Shown one piece after another: positions 17,346 through 25,719 of a DNA stretch of 64,000 nt. This stretch comes from NIOZ-UU13 sp964444135 (GTDB lineage Bacteria; Planctomycetota; Phycisphaerae; Sedimentisphaerales; Anaerobacaceae). How positions within the stretch are numbered: the stretch's first letter is position 1; every line of letters starts with the position of its first letter. The translations under genes and the position numbers were made by a program. Under the pieces are notes generated by a model. It searched no databases, was not told the DNA's origin, and was given only the letters and a program-made list of their open reading frames with translations. Location of the stretch: NCBI GenBank assembly GCA_964444135.1, contig CAYUFX010000006.1:1-64000 (forward strand), written 5' to 3'.

Positions 17346-17440
17346 CACCCCTGATAAGGGTAAAAAAACCGAAAAACAAAAAAAGCTTACAAAAAATTGA
17401 ATAAATCTCGAAAAAACCGATGAAAATTAGGAAAAAATGC

Positions 17441-17468
17441 TTGCAAAAGTCAGGGCCGCGATTATAAT
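17441..17468 (+). promoter_or_regulatory. Sigma-70-type promoter of a candidate small RNA
   Basis: TTGCAA (17441-17446), a 16-nt spacer and a perfect TATAAT (17463-17468). No ORF of useful size starts downstream before the terminator at 17577-17605. Confidence 0.6.
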
Positions 17469-17474
17469 CAAAAC

Positions 17475-17605
17475 TGTATAAATAGTTCTTTTCTTCTCTA
17501 AATCTTGGTTTTGGTGAGACGGTAGATTTTTTATAACTTTGCAGTATATTCACTAAATGACAAACTGTCTCACAAAGGCTGGAGTTTTTCGCTCCAGCCT
17601 TTTTT
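17475..17605 (+). ncRNA. Candidate intergenic small RNA
   Basis: A transcript from the promoter at 17441-17468 would run about 130 nt to a strong intrinsic terminator. It contains a second stem, GTGAGACGG (about 17515-17523) with CTGTCTCAC (17565-17573, one mismatch), directly before the terminator hairpin. No SD-linked ORF is present. The sequence matches none of the common small RNAs I can recognise (4.5S, 6S, tmRNA, RNase P). Function unknown. Confidence 0.45.
17577..17605 (+). terminator. Intrinsic terminator
   Basis: GGCTGGAG-TTTTTCG-CTCCAGCC forms an 8-bp perfect stem followed by six T residues (17600-17605). Confidence 0.85.
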
Positions 17606-17654
17606 GCTTCTTACGCACCTACAACAAAAAAACTTTAGCTATCTAAAATTTGCC

Positions 17655-17683
17655 TTGATAGCAATTTTCCTATCTGGTAAAAT
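17655..17683 (+). promoter_or_regulatory. Promoter of the 17804 pseudopilin gene
   Basis: TTGATA (17655-17660), 17-nt spacer, TAAAAT (17678-17683). The leader to the start codon is about 115 nt. The rest of 17249-17803 holds only the repeats and small RNA listed separately. Confidence 0.55.
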
Positions 17684-17803
17684 ATTAAAGACTGTAAAAG
17701 GATTAGCCGTTTATATTTTGATTGCATGCCAATTGCCTTGATTTTACCCAACTAATAAAGGCAAAATTACATCAAAAAAGGTAGTAAAGGAAAGGGTAAT
17801 ATT

Positions 17804-18613
17804 TTGCACAAGCCAAGAGCGTTCACCTTAATAGAACTTTTGGTCGTAATTGCCATTATTGCCCTATTGATGGCGATATTGATGCCGGCCCTGGCACGAG
17901 CGAGGAATCAGGCAAGGACGGTTACCTGTCAGGCCTTACTGAAACAATGGGGCGTTATCTGGTCGATGTACTGCCAGGACAACGACGGCTATTTCAGTTC
18001 AGGCACCGGCGTCGGCTGGAATCGCGGCGAATGGATAATTTGTTTAAGAGACGACTACGAAACAAAGTCAAACATTCTCCGCTGCCCGATGGCTGTTAAA
18101 AGGCTGTCCACCGGGCAGGAGTGGGGCGGTCCGTTCAACACCTACTTCATGCCGGTCGGTGGAAAAGGCAGCTCAGGAGGCGGCGAAGAAATAAGCTATG
18201 GAGGAAATAACTGGATTTATCATCCGGCAGCAGGAGTTTCAGCAATTCAATCACGTCCCACGGAATGGAACTGGAGGACGCCTAATACTAAGGGCTCAGC
18301 AAATACGCCGGTATTAGGAGATTCAATGTGGAGGGGAGGCGGGCCGTATGAAAATGGCACACGAGGCGACCCTCCCGAATACCATGGACAATGGGTGGAT
18401 TACAACAGGGAAATGATGCATTTCGTCATCAACCGACACAACGGGTTTATAAACCACGTTTTTATGGACTGGTCCGTCAGAAAGGTGGGGCTTAAGGAGT
18501 TGTGGAAACTCAAATGGCACAAAGAGTACAACATTAACGGCCCCTGGACAACGGCAGGCGGGTGTGTGGCAAGTGATTGGCCGAGCTGGATGAGAGGTTT
18601 CAAAGAATACTAA
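17804..18613 (+). CDS. Pseudopilin-like protein, H-X9-DW subfamily
   Basis: A 269-aa product starting from TTG (17804) with GGAAAGGG upstream. The leader is KPRAFTLIELLVVIAIIALLMAILMPAL, with no better start codon. The C-terminal part carries NRHNGFINHVFMDWSVRKVG, the position of H-X9-DG in the related family with Trp in place of Gly. It then has the subfamily tail KELWKLKWHKEYN, GPWT and DWPSWMRGFKEY. Three further genes in this window share that tail. Probably an extracellular pilin-like structural or adaptor protein processed by prepilin peptidase; none of the assembly machinery is encoded here. Confidence 0.75.
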   Translation: MHKPRAFTLIELLVVIAIIALLMAILMPALARARNQARTVTCQALLKQWGVIWSMYCQDNDGYFSSGTGVGWNRGEWIICLRDDYETKSNILRCPMAVKRLSTGQEWGGPFNTYFMPVGGKGSSGGGEEISYGGNNWIYHPAAGVSAIQSRPTEWNWRTPNTKGSANTPVLGDSMWRGGGPYENGTRGDPPEYHGQWVDYNREMMHFVINRHNGFINHVFMDWSVRKVGLKELWKLKWHKEYNINGPWTTAGGCVASDWPSWMRGFKEY

Positions 18614-18733
18614 AAAATCATCACAAAGCGCAGCTACCAACCGGTGGAAAACAGCCTCCGACAAGGCTGGAATCCACTGACTTTATTGGAGGAGAACCAT
18701 ATTATTACTACATCCACATTAACGATTTTGATG

Positions 18734-18762
18734 TTGTAACAAAAGCAGATTTAAGGTATAAT
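18734..18762 (+). promoter_or_regulatory. Promoter of the 18880 pseudopilin gene
   Basis: TTGTAA (18734-18739), 17-nt spacer, TATAAT (18757-18762). Confidence 0.65.
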
Positions 18763-18796
18763 ATATTTTTCGGTAAAAGAACCTTAAGATAAACTG

Positions 18797-18839
18797 AGAA
18801 TGCAAAATTAACGAAACACAAAGCTGCTTTTGCATATCT
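18797..18839 (+). promoter_or_regulatory. Conserved leader hairpin, copy 1
   Basis: ATGCAAAA (18800-18807) pairs with TTTTGCAT (18828-18835), extended by AGA/TCT past one bulge. The loop contains TTAACGAAACACAAAGCTGC, which is identical in copy 2 at 22743-22786, while the stem sequences differ. It sits between the promoter and the ribosome binding site. Confidence 0.5.
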
Positions 18840-18879
18840 TAACAGTTGGACAGCTAAAACAAAATAAAAGGGCACAATT

Positions 18880-19689
18880 ATAAATAACCAAAAAGGATTT
18901 ACACTGATAGAACTTTTAGTGGTAATCGCCATTATTGCACTATTGATGTCGATACTGATGCCGGCCCTGGCACGGGTAAAGCAACAGGCAAAGACAATGG
19001 GTTGCCTGGCGAACCTCAAGCAATGGACACTTTACTTTTCGATGTACACTGAAGACCACGACGGCATGTTCCAGGCAGGCGTCGGCGATGGGCATACACA
19101 CCATTGGATGAATGCACTAAGGCCGTATTATCGTAACGACCCAAAAATGCGCTGCTGCCCTACCGCTATGAAGCCTCTTATCGACGAGAACGGACAGCAG
19201 TCACCCCAGTGGAATGTGTTTTCAGCCTGGGGCAGATTCTGGGGCCAGGGCTATGACACGGCAGGTGAATATGGCAGCTACGGGATAAACGGATGGGTGG
19301 AAAACCCGCCGCCGTCATACGCGACGGTCTATGAAGATTTTGAGACCATCTACAACTGGAGAACTCCCAATGTCAAAGGCGCCGGCTATGTGCCTCTGTT
19401 TATGGACGCCCTGAGGTTCAATATTTTCCCCAGGGATACGGATACCCCGCCGGAAGTACAGGATATGGCCTGGCAGGGTATGCAGCATATGAGACGTATC
19501 TGCATTGACCGGCACGATGGATTCATAGGTATGGCTTTCTTGGATTGGTCCGTCAGAAAGGCCGGACTTAAGGAGTTGTGGACTTTGAAGTGGCATCTTG
19601 CATACAACCAGGCCGGCCCTTGGACTACATCCGGCGGCGTCCAGCCGGGAGATTGGCCCCCCTGGATGGGACATCTTAAAGACTACTGA
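18880..19689 (+). CDS. Pseudopilin-like protein, H-X9-DW subfamily, with no standard start codon
   Basis: The reading frame encodes NNQKGFTLIELLVVIAIIALL and a 269-aa protein ending DWPPWMGHLKDY. Its DRHDGFIGMAFLDWSVRKAG block and WTLKWHLAYNQAGPWT tail match the neighbouring genes. Between the in-frame stop TAA at 18865-18867 and the FTLIELL segment there is no ATG, GTG or TTG. The codon aligned with the ATG of the 22826 paralogue is ATA (18880), preceded by ATT. AAAGGG lies at a normal distance. Either a rare ATA/ATT start is used or the gene has recently lost its start. A GTG at 18919 would remove half the pilin leader. Confidence 0.65.
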   Translation: MNNQKGFTLIELLVVIAIIALLMSILMPALARVKQQAKTMGCLANLKQWTLYFSMYTEDHDGMFQAGVGDGHTHHWMNALRPYYRNDPKMRCCPTAMKPLIDENGQQSPQWNVFSAWGRFWGQGYDTAGEYGSYGINGWVENPPPSYATVYEDFETIYNWRTPNVKGAGYVPLFMDALRFNIFPRDTDTPPEVQDMAWQGMQHMRRICIDRHDGFIGMAFLDWSVRKAGLKELWTLKWHLAYNQAGPWTTSGGVQPGDWPPWMGHLKDY

Positions 19690-19708
19690 AAATCACCGAT
19701 TGAACTAA

Positions 19709-19748
19709 AAAAGAGGGGCCTATGCAGAGCAAATCAGCATAGGCCCTG
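19709..19748 (-). terminator. Intrinsic terminator of the modular surface-protein gene
   Basis: On the minus strand a 10-bp perfect stem GGGCCTATGC...GCATAGGCCC is followed by CTCTTTTTT. It lies about 140 bp past the stop of the 19887-22277 gene and could also block read-through from the plus-strand pseudopilin. Confidence 0.75.
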
Positions 19749-19886
19749 AATTGATACTAATCAAGCTACACACCTGTGCCAGCGCTACACCCGTTCTTGC
19801 TTTCGCAAGAAAGAACGGGGGGGCAGGCAGGTACAAGTGACGCGAATTTGATATCAACCGCGCAGTCTTAATTGCCGAATCCCGGC

Positions 19887-22277
19887 TTAAGGCGCCGGCT
19901 CCGGCGGCGGATACAAACGAATATCATCAAAGTACATCGTACCTGAACCACCAGCCACTGGATTGTTCCTGTTACCAAAACCAAGGCCAATCGTATTGAC
20001 ATTGGCCAGGTTCACGCCCTGGTCGGCAAACGTCTGCAGGTTGATAGTCAATTCGGTCCACCTATCTATCTGTGCGGCATTTGGGTTATCGTGAGAGACG
20101 ACCGCACTGCCGTTAAGAACTACATACAACGTCTCAGCAGCGTTATCCGAAAGGCCCCGGAACCAAATAGATAAAGTGCTGACACCATTCTCGGTCCAGT
20201 CACGCGGATAAGTCAACGTCAAGGTCGCCTCAGAGTACCCAACACTGTTGTCGTAGAAATACGGCATCGACTGGATGCCGCTGTGAACAATACTTTGCTC
20301 GGCATAAGGAGGAAGCTCATTACCAACGAGAGCTCCATTTGTCGGGATTTCATAACCATCCAGCCACGCTTCAAATATCCTGTTGCTCTCCGGGTCAGGG
20401 GGGTCAATGTCATTGTAGGACTCAAAATCGTCCACGACAAGGAAGTTGGCTGTCGTAAAGCTCCAGAGGATGCCCGGCCACGGACTGTCTGAGTTGGTGT
20501 CATTGACCTCGTCAACACGCCAGTAGTAAGTGATATCCCACTCAAGCATTCCGGGATCGTAACTCTCAGCACCGAGGTCCCTGGTGCCTTTATACTCCGG
20601 TGAACTTGTATTGGCATTCTTCACGGCATCTTTATCAGTACCAAAGTACAACTGGTGCGAAGCTGCATAGACACTCGGCGACCATGTAATAATCTGTGTC
20701 TGCTTTACATCCACAGCGCCATTAGCCGGGTTCGGATTCCCGACGGCGCCTTGAGTAGTAAAGCTCCAAATGTTACCTTTACGTGTGGCAATGGCATCAA
20801 ACTCATCAACCCGCCAGTAGTAAGTCTTACTCAATTTAAGCGGGCCGGGAGTATAGGTCGTAGCTCCCTGAGGAAGACCTCCGGCAGCGTTGTTCACATC
20901 GTCAAAATTCTCGCCGAAATAGACAGTGTGCAATTTTGCACCGAAGCCCGTCGTCCAGCTAAGCTTTACATCCGGGGCTACAAGCTCGGCACTATCAGCC
21001 GGGTCAGGGTTGTAGGCGGTTCTGGGAGCAATCATAAAGCTCCAGACACTACCTTTGTGTATTGTAGTACCATCGGCCTCGACTTCATCGATTCGCCAAT
21101 AGTAAGTCGTGCCTGGAACAAGGCCGTCCGGAAAAGGAAATCCAGGAAAGCCGGCAACAAGAAATGTCACGGTCTGATTGCCCTGGAACGTGCTCTCAGC
21201 GCCAGCACTGACATCGTCAAAATTCTCGCCGAGGTACACATCGTGTGAGACGGCAGACTCTCCCGGCGCCCAGCCAAGGTTAACCCACGTATCCAGGACT
21301 ATTGTCCCGGGAGTGGGAGCCATGACATAGGCTTTTTCCGGGTCGGAACGGGCCGGAGAAATGAGGCCTTCCTTGTAAGCAAAAAAGTCCACATCGAATG
21401 CCCCATCGTCTGCTGTGCTGCCAACACCGAGTTGGAGATAGTTAATAGTATATGCCCTATCACCTCTACCTGCGGTTACGTGAAAGGTGGACGGGTTCTC
21501 TACATCTCCGTCTATCCAGATAGTAACTTTGTGCGTGCCGCCCCCGGATGTATCCGCCTCAATGGTAATCCAGAACTCGTGCCATTCTGTCGGGTCAAGC
21601 ACCAACTGGTTCAAGGTTCCGCCCTCCCCGGTGTCAACATCACCAATAGGTGAGGTACCATTGAGATTGCTCATGATCAGGCCACCCTCGGTGAGAGCTG
21701 CGTTGTCTGTATCCAGGGCAAGAGAGAATGTGATCAACCTGTCATCTACGTCCCCGATGCCAAAGTTACCCTTGCCCTCATGGTGGATCATGTATCCGTC
21801 ACCACCATCCGGCCAGGGAGTAGCTGCATTGCCATTGAGCGGGTCCAACGGCGGCGTCGTTGGAATACGAGCCCGGAAAGACAGGGTAACAGCATCGACA
21901 ATGTTGTCCGGGGCACCCTCAGCGCCGATGTCATGCCCGAAATATAGCTTTCGGTTGCTCGGGTCGGGCATAGCATGGGCCGTGGGGTCTCCTGTCTCCT
22001 GCAAGCGTAAAAAAGTCACATCGCCCTCGGTTAGGACGCTGACACCGCCCGGGCTGCCAGTGCCTATTTCCGTGCCGTCCCACTGGTCCGAGCCGTTATC
22101 GTGGCTCCACGTCCCATCCAGCGCGGTAAAGCCCGCACCGGGAGCTCCTGTGTCGCCTGTGTAGATGTACGTCCACCCACCAAGGGGGTCTGCATAATCG
22201 ACGCCTCCCACGGCCACGCCGGCACCAATACTCATCGCTAAAACAAAACAAGCTAAATAAATCAATTTCTTAGACAT
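19887..22277 (-). CDS. Secreted modular surface protein (LamG-like, three FN3/Ig-like modules, C-terminal binding domain)
   Basis: Exported 796-aa protein with signal peptide (LIYLACFVLAMSIGAGVAVG). Residues about 30-310 form a beta-rich LamG/concanavalin-like domain (VTLSFRARIP...WHEFWITIEAD...VTIWIDGD). Three repeats follow (about 320-420, 420-515, 515-610). Each begins near NP.P..GA and contains SH.VYLGE/VYFGENFDDV, TYYWR(I/V)DE and WSF blocks, as in many planctomycetal surface proteins. The last 180 residues (FLVVDDFESYND...MYFDDIRLY) look like a carbohydrate-binding beta-sandwich. A very strong AAGGAGGA precedes the ATG. No catalytic residues are evident, so it is probably adhesive or glycan-binding. 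It lies on the opposite strand within the pseudopilin island. Confidence 0.75.
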   Translation of the reverse strand: MSKKLIYLACFVLAMSIGAGVAVGGVDYADPLGGWTYIYTGDTGAPGAGFTALDGTWSHDNGSDQWDGTEIGTGSPGGVSVLTEGDVTFLRLQETGDPTAHAMPDPSNRKLYFGHDIGAEGAPDNIVDAVTLSFRARIPTTPPLDPLNGNAATPWPDGGDGYMIHHEGKGNFGIGDVDDRLITFSLALDTDNAALTEGGLIMSNLNGTSPIGDVDTGEGGTLNQLVLDPTEWHEFWITIEADTSGGGTHKVTIWIDGDVENPSTFHVTAGRGDRAYTINYLQLGVGSTADDGAFDVDFFAYKEGLISPARSDPEKAYVMAPTPGTIVLDTWVNLGWAPGESAVSHDVYLGENFDDVSAGAESTFQGNQTVTFLVAGFPGFPFPDGLVPGTTYYWRIDEVEADGTTIHKGSVWSFMIAPRTAYNPDPADSAELVAPDVKLSWTTGFGAKLHTVYFGENFDDVNNAAGGLPQGATTYTPGPLKLSKTYYWRVDEFDAIATRKGNIWSFTTQGAVGNPNPANGAVDVKQTQIITWSPSVYAASHQLYFGTDKDAVKNANTSSPEYKGTRDLGAESYDPGMLEWDITYYWRVDEVNDTNSDSPWPGILWSFTTANFLVVDDFESYNDIDPPDPESNRIFEAWLDGYEIPTNGALVGNELPPYAEQSIVHSGIQSMPYFYDNSVGYSEATLTLTYPRDWTENGVSTLSIWFRGLSDNAAETLYVVLNGSAVVSHDNPNAAQIDRWTELTINLQTFADQGVNLANVNTIGLGFGNRNNPVAGGSGTMYFDDIRLYPPPEPAP

Positions 22278-22679
22278 AATAGTCCTCCTTAAAAAAAGTT
22301 AAAATAAAAACGACCGATAATAATTTTCACACTTACTAAGTTCTACCTATGTTTGTCCGGGGTACTTTTTTCCGACTTGACACTACCTCCTTCCTTAAAA
22401 AATACAACATCAACCACAAATAGAAATACAAAAAATGTGGCTACCAAGCTCAGAATCTTATCTTATTATTTATATCAAATTCTATAGCTCACTTCAAGGA
22501 AAATGTATCTAAAACGCAGATGTTTTTCATACTCTCGGCAATTTGCACAGGCTGTAGGCCGTAAAACCATATCTTATATTTACTTATGAGGCGTCACGGC
22601 ACTGTTTCGTAATGCCGGCATTAAACGGCTTTGTCCTGTACTACCGATAAAAAATCCTTGAATTTGAGCTATTTTGCTA
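22278..22679. other. Intergenic region without recognised gene
   Basis: This AT-rich stretch lies between the divergent surface-protein and pseudopilin genes. Apart from the SD of the minus-strand gene at its left end I see no coding frame or clear repeat. Confidence 0.5.
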
Positions 22680-22708
22680 TTGCGGAAAATCAAATTTGGG
22701 TGTATAAT
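22680..22708 (+). promoter_or_regulatory. Promoter of the 22826 pseudopilin gene
   Basis: TTGCGG (22680-22685), 17-nt spacer, TATAAT (22703-22708). Confidence 0.55.
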
Positions 22709-22742
22709 AATGTTTTTGGCGAAATAGCCTAAATTAACATTA

Positions 22743-22786
22743 GGGATACGAAATTAACGAAACACAAAGCTGCTGTTGCGCATCCC
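22743..22786 (+). promoter_or_regulatory. Conserved leader hairpin, copy 2
   Basis: GGGAT.CG (22743-22750) can pair with CG.ATCCC (22779-22786). The 24 bases at 22751-22774 are identical to 18805-18828 upstream of the 18880 gene. The loop is conserved while the stem sequence changes but still pairs. Confidence 0.5.
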
Positions 22787-22825
22787 AATAAATAAATAGC
22801 TAAACCAAAAGCAAGAGGGGTGATT

Positions 22826-23653
22826 ATGAACAAACAAAAAGCCTTTACACTAATAGAACTTTTAGTGGTAATAGCAATCATTGCGTTACTAATGTCGATT
22901 TTGATGCCGGCGATGCAGCGTGTAAAGAAGCAGGCCAGGGGCGTTGCCTGCCTAAGCAAGCTCAAGCAGTGGGGCATATTTTTTGCGATGTACGCCGACG
23001 ACTACGACGGCCGATTCATGAAGGGCTTTACGGCCTCGCCTGTGGCCAATCGATGGGTCTATGCACTTGGGGACTACTATAAATGGGACGACGAGTTTAC
23101 CTGTTGTCCGAATGCGTATAAGCCGTGGGTGGATGAATATGGGATAAATTCGGGTGCCGAAGGAAGCACTTTAGGTGTCGGTGTGACCATGGCCTGGGGA
23201 TACATGAGCCAGGGGCACTGGAAAAAGCCGATGAAGGGAAGTTACGGGATGAACGGCTGGTGTGTTGATCCGCAGCCGGGCAATGAACCTCATCCCGAGC
23301 GGGGGAGTCCGGGATTCTTCTGGCGAGGGCCCACAGTATCCGGTGCCGGGTACGTGCCATTGTTCCTGGAGGGCCAGCGATATAACGGCGTGCCATTACA
23401 CACAGACACGCCACCCACCTATAGCGGCGAGCGGTGGAACGACAACGCGCAGATGGGCCGGTTTTGCCTCAACCGGCACGATGGGTTCGCCGGCTGTCTG
23501 TTCTTAGACTATTCGGCTCGTAAAGTAGGGCTTAAAGAGCTGTGGACACTCAAATGGCATAAAGAGTACAATGAAGCCGGCCCCTGGACAATCGGCGGCG
23601 GTGTCCAGCCGAGCGATTGGCCGGAATGGATGCAGCCCTTTAAAGATTATTAA
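22826..23653 (+). CDS. Pseudopilin-like protein, H-X9-DW subfamily (DY variant)
   Basis: 275 aa from the ATG at 22826, which has AGAGGGG upstream (an overlapping GTG at 22820 is less likely). It has the leader NKQKAFTLIELLVVIAIIALLMSILMPAM, a globular domain, NRHDGFAGCLFLDYSARKVG, and the tail KELWTLKWHKEYNEAGPWT...DWPEWMQPFKDY. It is very similar in plan to the 17804, 18880 and 23755 products, pointing to tandem duplication. It carries the same leader hairpin as the 18880 gene. Confidence 0.78.
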   Translation: MNKQKAFTLIELLVVIAIIALLMSILMPAMQRVKKQARGVACLSKLKQWGIFFAMYADDYDGRFMKGFTASPVANRWVYALGDYYKWDDEFTCCPNAYKPWVDEYGINSGAEGSTLGVGVTMAWGYMSQGHWKKPMKGSYGMNGWCVDPQPGNEPHPERGSPGFFWRGPTVSGAGYVPLFLEGQRYNGVPLHTDTPPTYSGERWNDNAQMGRFCLNRHDGFAGCLFLDYSARKVGLKELWTLKWHKEYNEAGPWTIGGGVQPSDWPEWMQPFKDY

Positions 23654-23754
23654 AACAAACGTCGTACAAAAAACTAAAAAAAGTAGGATTTTGACGCACT
23701 ATAAAATACAGTTGTAAAAGTAAACGATTAAAAAATGCAAAAGGAGATATTATT

Positions 23755-24549
23755 GTGGCTGAGCGAAAAGGCTTTACACTTATAGAACTTCTTGTGGTAA
23801 TCGCCATTATTGCGCTTCTGATGGCAATTCTTATGCCTGCGTTAAATCGAGTAAAGAAACAGGCCAGGGCCGTGGCCTGTATGGCCAATCTTAACCAGTG
23901 GAGTCTTTATTGGAAGATGTATTGTGATGATAACGACGGATACTGGCTTAGCGGCGCAGGCGGCGGCAGCGGCAGGTGGTGGTTCGAGCCGATGCTGCAG
24001 ACTTACAAGATCGAAGAGAATATGCGCTGCTGCCCACAGGCTACAAAATCTGCGGGCGAGGGTATTCATATGGGCATAGGTTACTTTTCAAGTCAAGCCT
24101 GGCAAACCGGTGAATGGATAGGCAGCTACGGACCAAACGGGTGGATGTGTAATCCTACCTCGACGGACCCATCGGGTAGTGTCTGGGGACGCAGCCCCAT
24201 TTCAGACCATTGGAGGAAGCCCGGGTGGCCGGGTGCGAGTAATATACCGTTATTTACCGGTAGCTGGTGGGTCGATGCCTGGCCAAGAGAGAATGACAAT
24301 CCTCCCGAAATCCCGGGAGGGCCGCCGGACAGACCGAACACAAACGAAATGGAGCGCAATTGCGTCGACCGGCACGATGGATTCTTAAACGCACAGTTCT
24401 GCGATTGGTCTGTCAGAAGGGTTGGACTTAAGGAGCTCTGGACGTTAAAATGGCATAAAAGCTATAACATAAACGGCCGATGGACCAAAGCAGGCGGTGT
24501 CAGTCCGAGCGACTGGCCGATATGGATGAGAAATTATAAAGATTATTAA
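23755..24549 (+). CDS. Pseudopilin-like protein, H-X9-DW subfamily
   Basis: 264 aa starting at GTG 23755 with AAAAGGAGA upstream. Leader AERKGFTLIELLVVIAIIALLMAILMPAL; C-terminal block DRHDGFLNAQFCDWSVRRVG; tail KELWTLKWHKSYNINGRWT...DWPIWMRNYKDY. A Cys replaces the usual Leu/Met before Asp in the H-X9-D block. It lies 101 bp after the preceding paralogue, and the next, from the other subfamily, starts 72 bp downstream. Confidence 0.78.
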   Translation: MAERKGFTLIELLVVIAIIALLMAILMPALNRVKKQARAVACMANLNQWSLYWKMYCDDNDGYWLSGAGGGSGRWWFEPMLQTYKIEENMRCCPQATKSAGEGIHMGIGYFSSQAWQTGEWIGSYGPNGWMCNPTSTDPSGSVWGRSPISDHWRKPGWPGASNIPLFTGSWWVDAWPRENDNPPEIPGGPPDRPNTNEMERNCVDRHDGFLNAQFCDWSVRRVGLKELWTLKWHKSYNINGRWTKAGGVSPSDWPIWMRNYKDY

Positions 24550-24621
24550 AATAACCATCAAATAAAAAGATGCTGAATTATAAAAAGTAAGCTAACTTAA
24601 AATACAGGAAGGAGTATTATT

Positions 24622-25479
24622 ATGGACAAAAGAGAAGCCTTTACCTTGATAGAGCTGCTGGTGGTAATTGCCATTATCGCGATTCTGATGGCGATATTAA
24701 TGCCGGCACTGAATCGTGCCAGAGAGCAGGGCAAGCGAGCAGTTTGTCTTAACAATCTCAAGCAGTTGGCACTTACGTGGATTATGTATGCAGATGATAA
24801 CAATGACAAGATTGTCAACGGCGAATCAGCTGGCGGTGGAAATGGCCTGGCCTCTGTACCCACAAGCGGTATCCATAAAGGTGAGAAGTGGTGGGTCGGA
24901 GGTGATTGTGCAAGTGGTTATATGGCGGGTGAACAATTACCGATGGAACTACAAATACAGGCTATTAAAAACGGCGCCTTGTATCCATATACCAAGAAAG
25001 AAACACTTTACCAATGCCCTACCGGTGTTCGCGGAGAAATGCGCACGTACACCATAGTCGATTCTATTAATGGGCTCCGCAGGGATGGGACTTACAACGG
25101 TAACGTGGGAAAGAGAGTAGGCAGGACAGTGTTGTGGGTTAAGAGGAGAACGGAGATTATCAGCCCGGGCCCGGCGCATAGAGTAGTTTTTCTCGACGAA
25201 GGCCGGATAACTCCAGACAGTTATGCTACGCATTATCTTAATGAGCGCTGGTGGGACCCGCCCTTTGTCCGACACGGTGACGGCACCAATGTCTCTTTTG
25301 CAGATGGGCACGCTGATTATTGGAAGTACATGGGCATGAAAACGTTAGAGACCGGCAAGCTTGCCGCTGTTTCCGGCCTTAACGCATCCAATTTGCACCA
25401 GATGCAGCCTGAAAGCCCTGATGATTATGAGGATTTGCACAAGATGCAAAAGGCTGTATGGGGAAGATTAGGGTATTAG
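24622..25479 (+). CDS. Pseudopilin-like protein, H-X9-DG subfamily
   Basis: 285 aa from ATG 24622, with AGGAAGGAG upstream. Leader DKREAFTLIELLVVIAIIAILMAILMPAL. The C-terminal signature is RHGDGTNVSFADGHADYWKY, a canonical H-X9-DG. It is followed by a helical tail ending HKMQKAVWGRLGY. This differs from the DWP..FKDY tail of the four genes upstream. The 25859 product is its closest relative in the window (shared CP(T)G(V/I)RGEMRTY and VVFLDEGRITPDSYA-like blocks). Confidence 0.8.
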   Translation: MDKREAFTLIELLVVIAIIAILMAILMPALNRAREQGKRAVCLNNLKQLALTWIMYADDNNDKIVNGESAGGGNGLASVPTSGIHKGEKWWVGGDCASGYMAGEQLPMELQIQAIKNGALYPYTKKETLYQCPTGVRGEMRTYTIVDSINGLRRDGTYNGNVGKRVGRTVLWVKRRTEIISPGPAHRVVFLDEGRITPDSYATHYLNERWWDPPFVRHGDGTNVSFADGHADYWKYMGMKTLETGKLAAVSGLNASNLHQMQPESPDDYEDLHKMQKAVWGRLGY

Positions 25480-25539
25480 CCGAAGCCTTTGTCGCGATTT
25501 TTTTGTGCTTATTGATTTTCCACTGGGTAGAAAGGTAAC

Positions 25540-25614
25540 ATGCTTTGGGGATTGCCGCCGGACGGTGGGGCGACCAACCGGCCGGATTGGACGAGAAATT
25601 TTAAGGACTACTGA
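25540..25614 (+). pseudogene. C-terminal scrap of an H-X9-DW pseudopilin gene
   Basis: A 24-codon frame ends in DGGATNRPDWTRNFKDY-stop, clearly the tail of the 17804/23755 subfamily (GG..PSDWP.WMRN(F/Y)KDY). Nothing else of the gene remains. The 16 bases AAGGACTACTGAAAAG, including the stop, are tandemly duplicated at about 25603-25634, suggesting a slip or recombination event here. Confidence 0.65.
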
Positions 25615-25673
25615 AAAGAAGGACTACTGAAAAGAATGACCACTGCACGAAAGCAGGCAAAGAATTTCTGATT

Positions 25674-25702
25674 TTGTCATACTTATAAAACAGGATTATC
25701 AA
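25674..25702 (+). promoter_or_regulatory. Possible promoter before the structured leader
   Basis: TTGTCA (25674-25679), 17-nt spacer, TATCAA (25697-25702). The -10 is weak. A start near 25710 would place the folded element at the 5' end of the mRNA. Confidence 0.35.
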
Positions 25703-25719
25703 AAGTAAAGTAGTTCTGA

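Noticed and set aside
17218..17553. 111-codon minus-strand ORF
   Set aside because: It overlaps the cupin end, the repeats and the small-RNA region, is Phe/Tyr-rich low complexity, and lacks an SD.
18797..18839. c-di-GMP-I (GEMM) riboswitch
   Set aside because: ACACAAAGC resembles the GEMM ACGCAAAGC segment and the gene type would fit, but the two-stem architecture and tetraloop receptor are absent.
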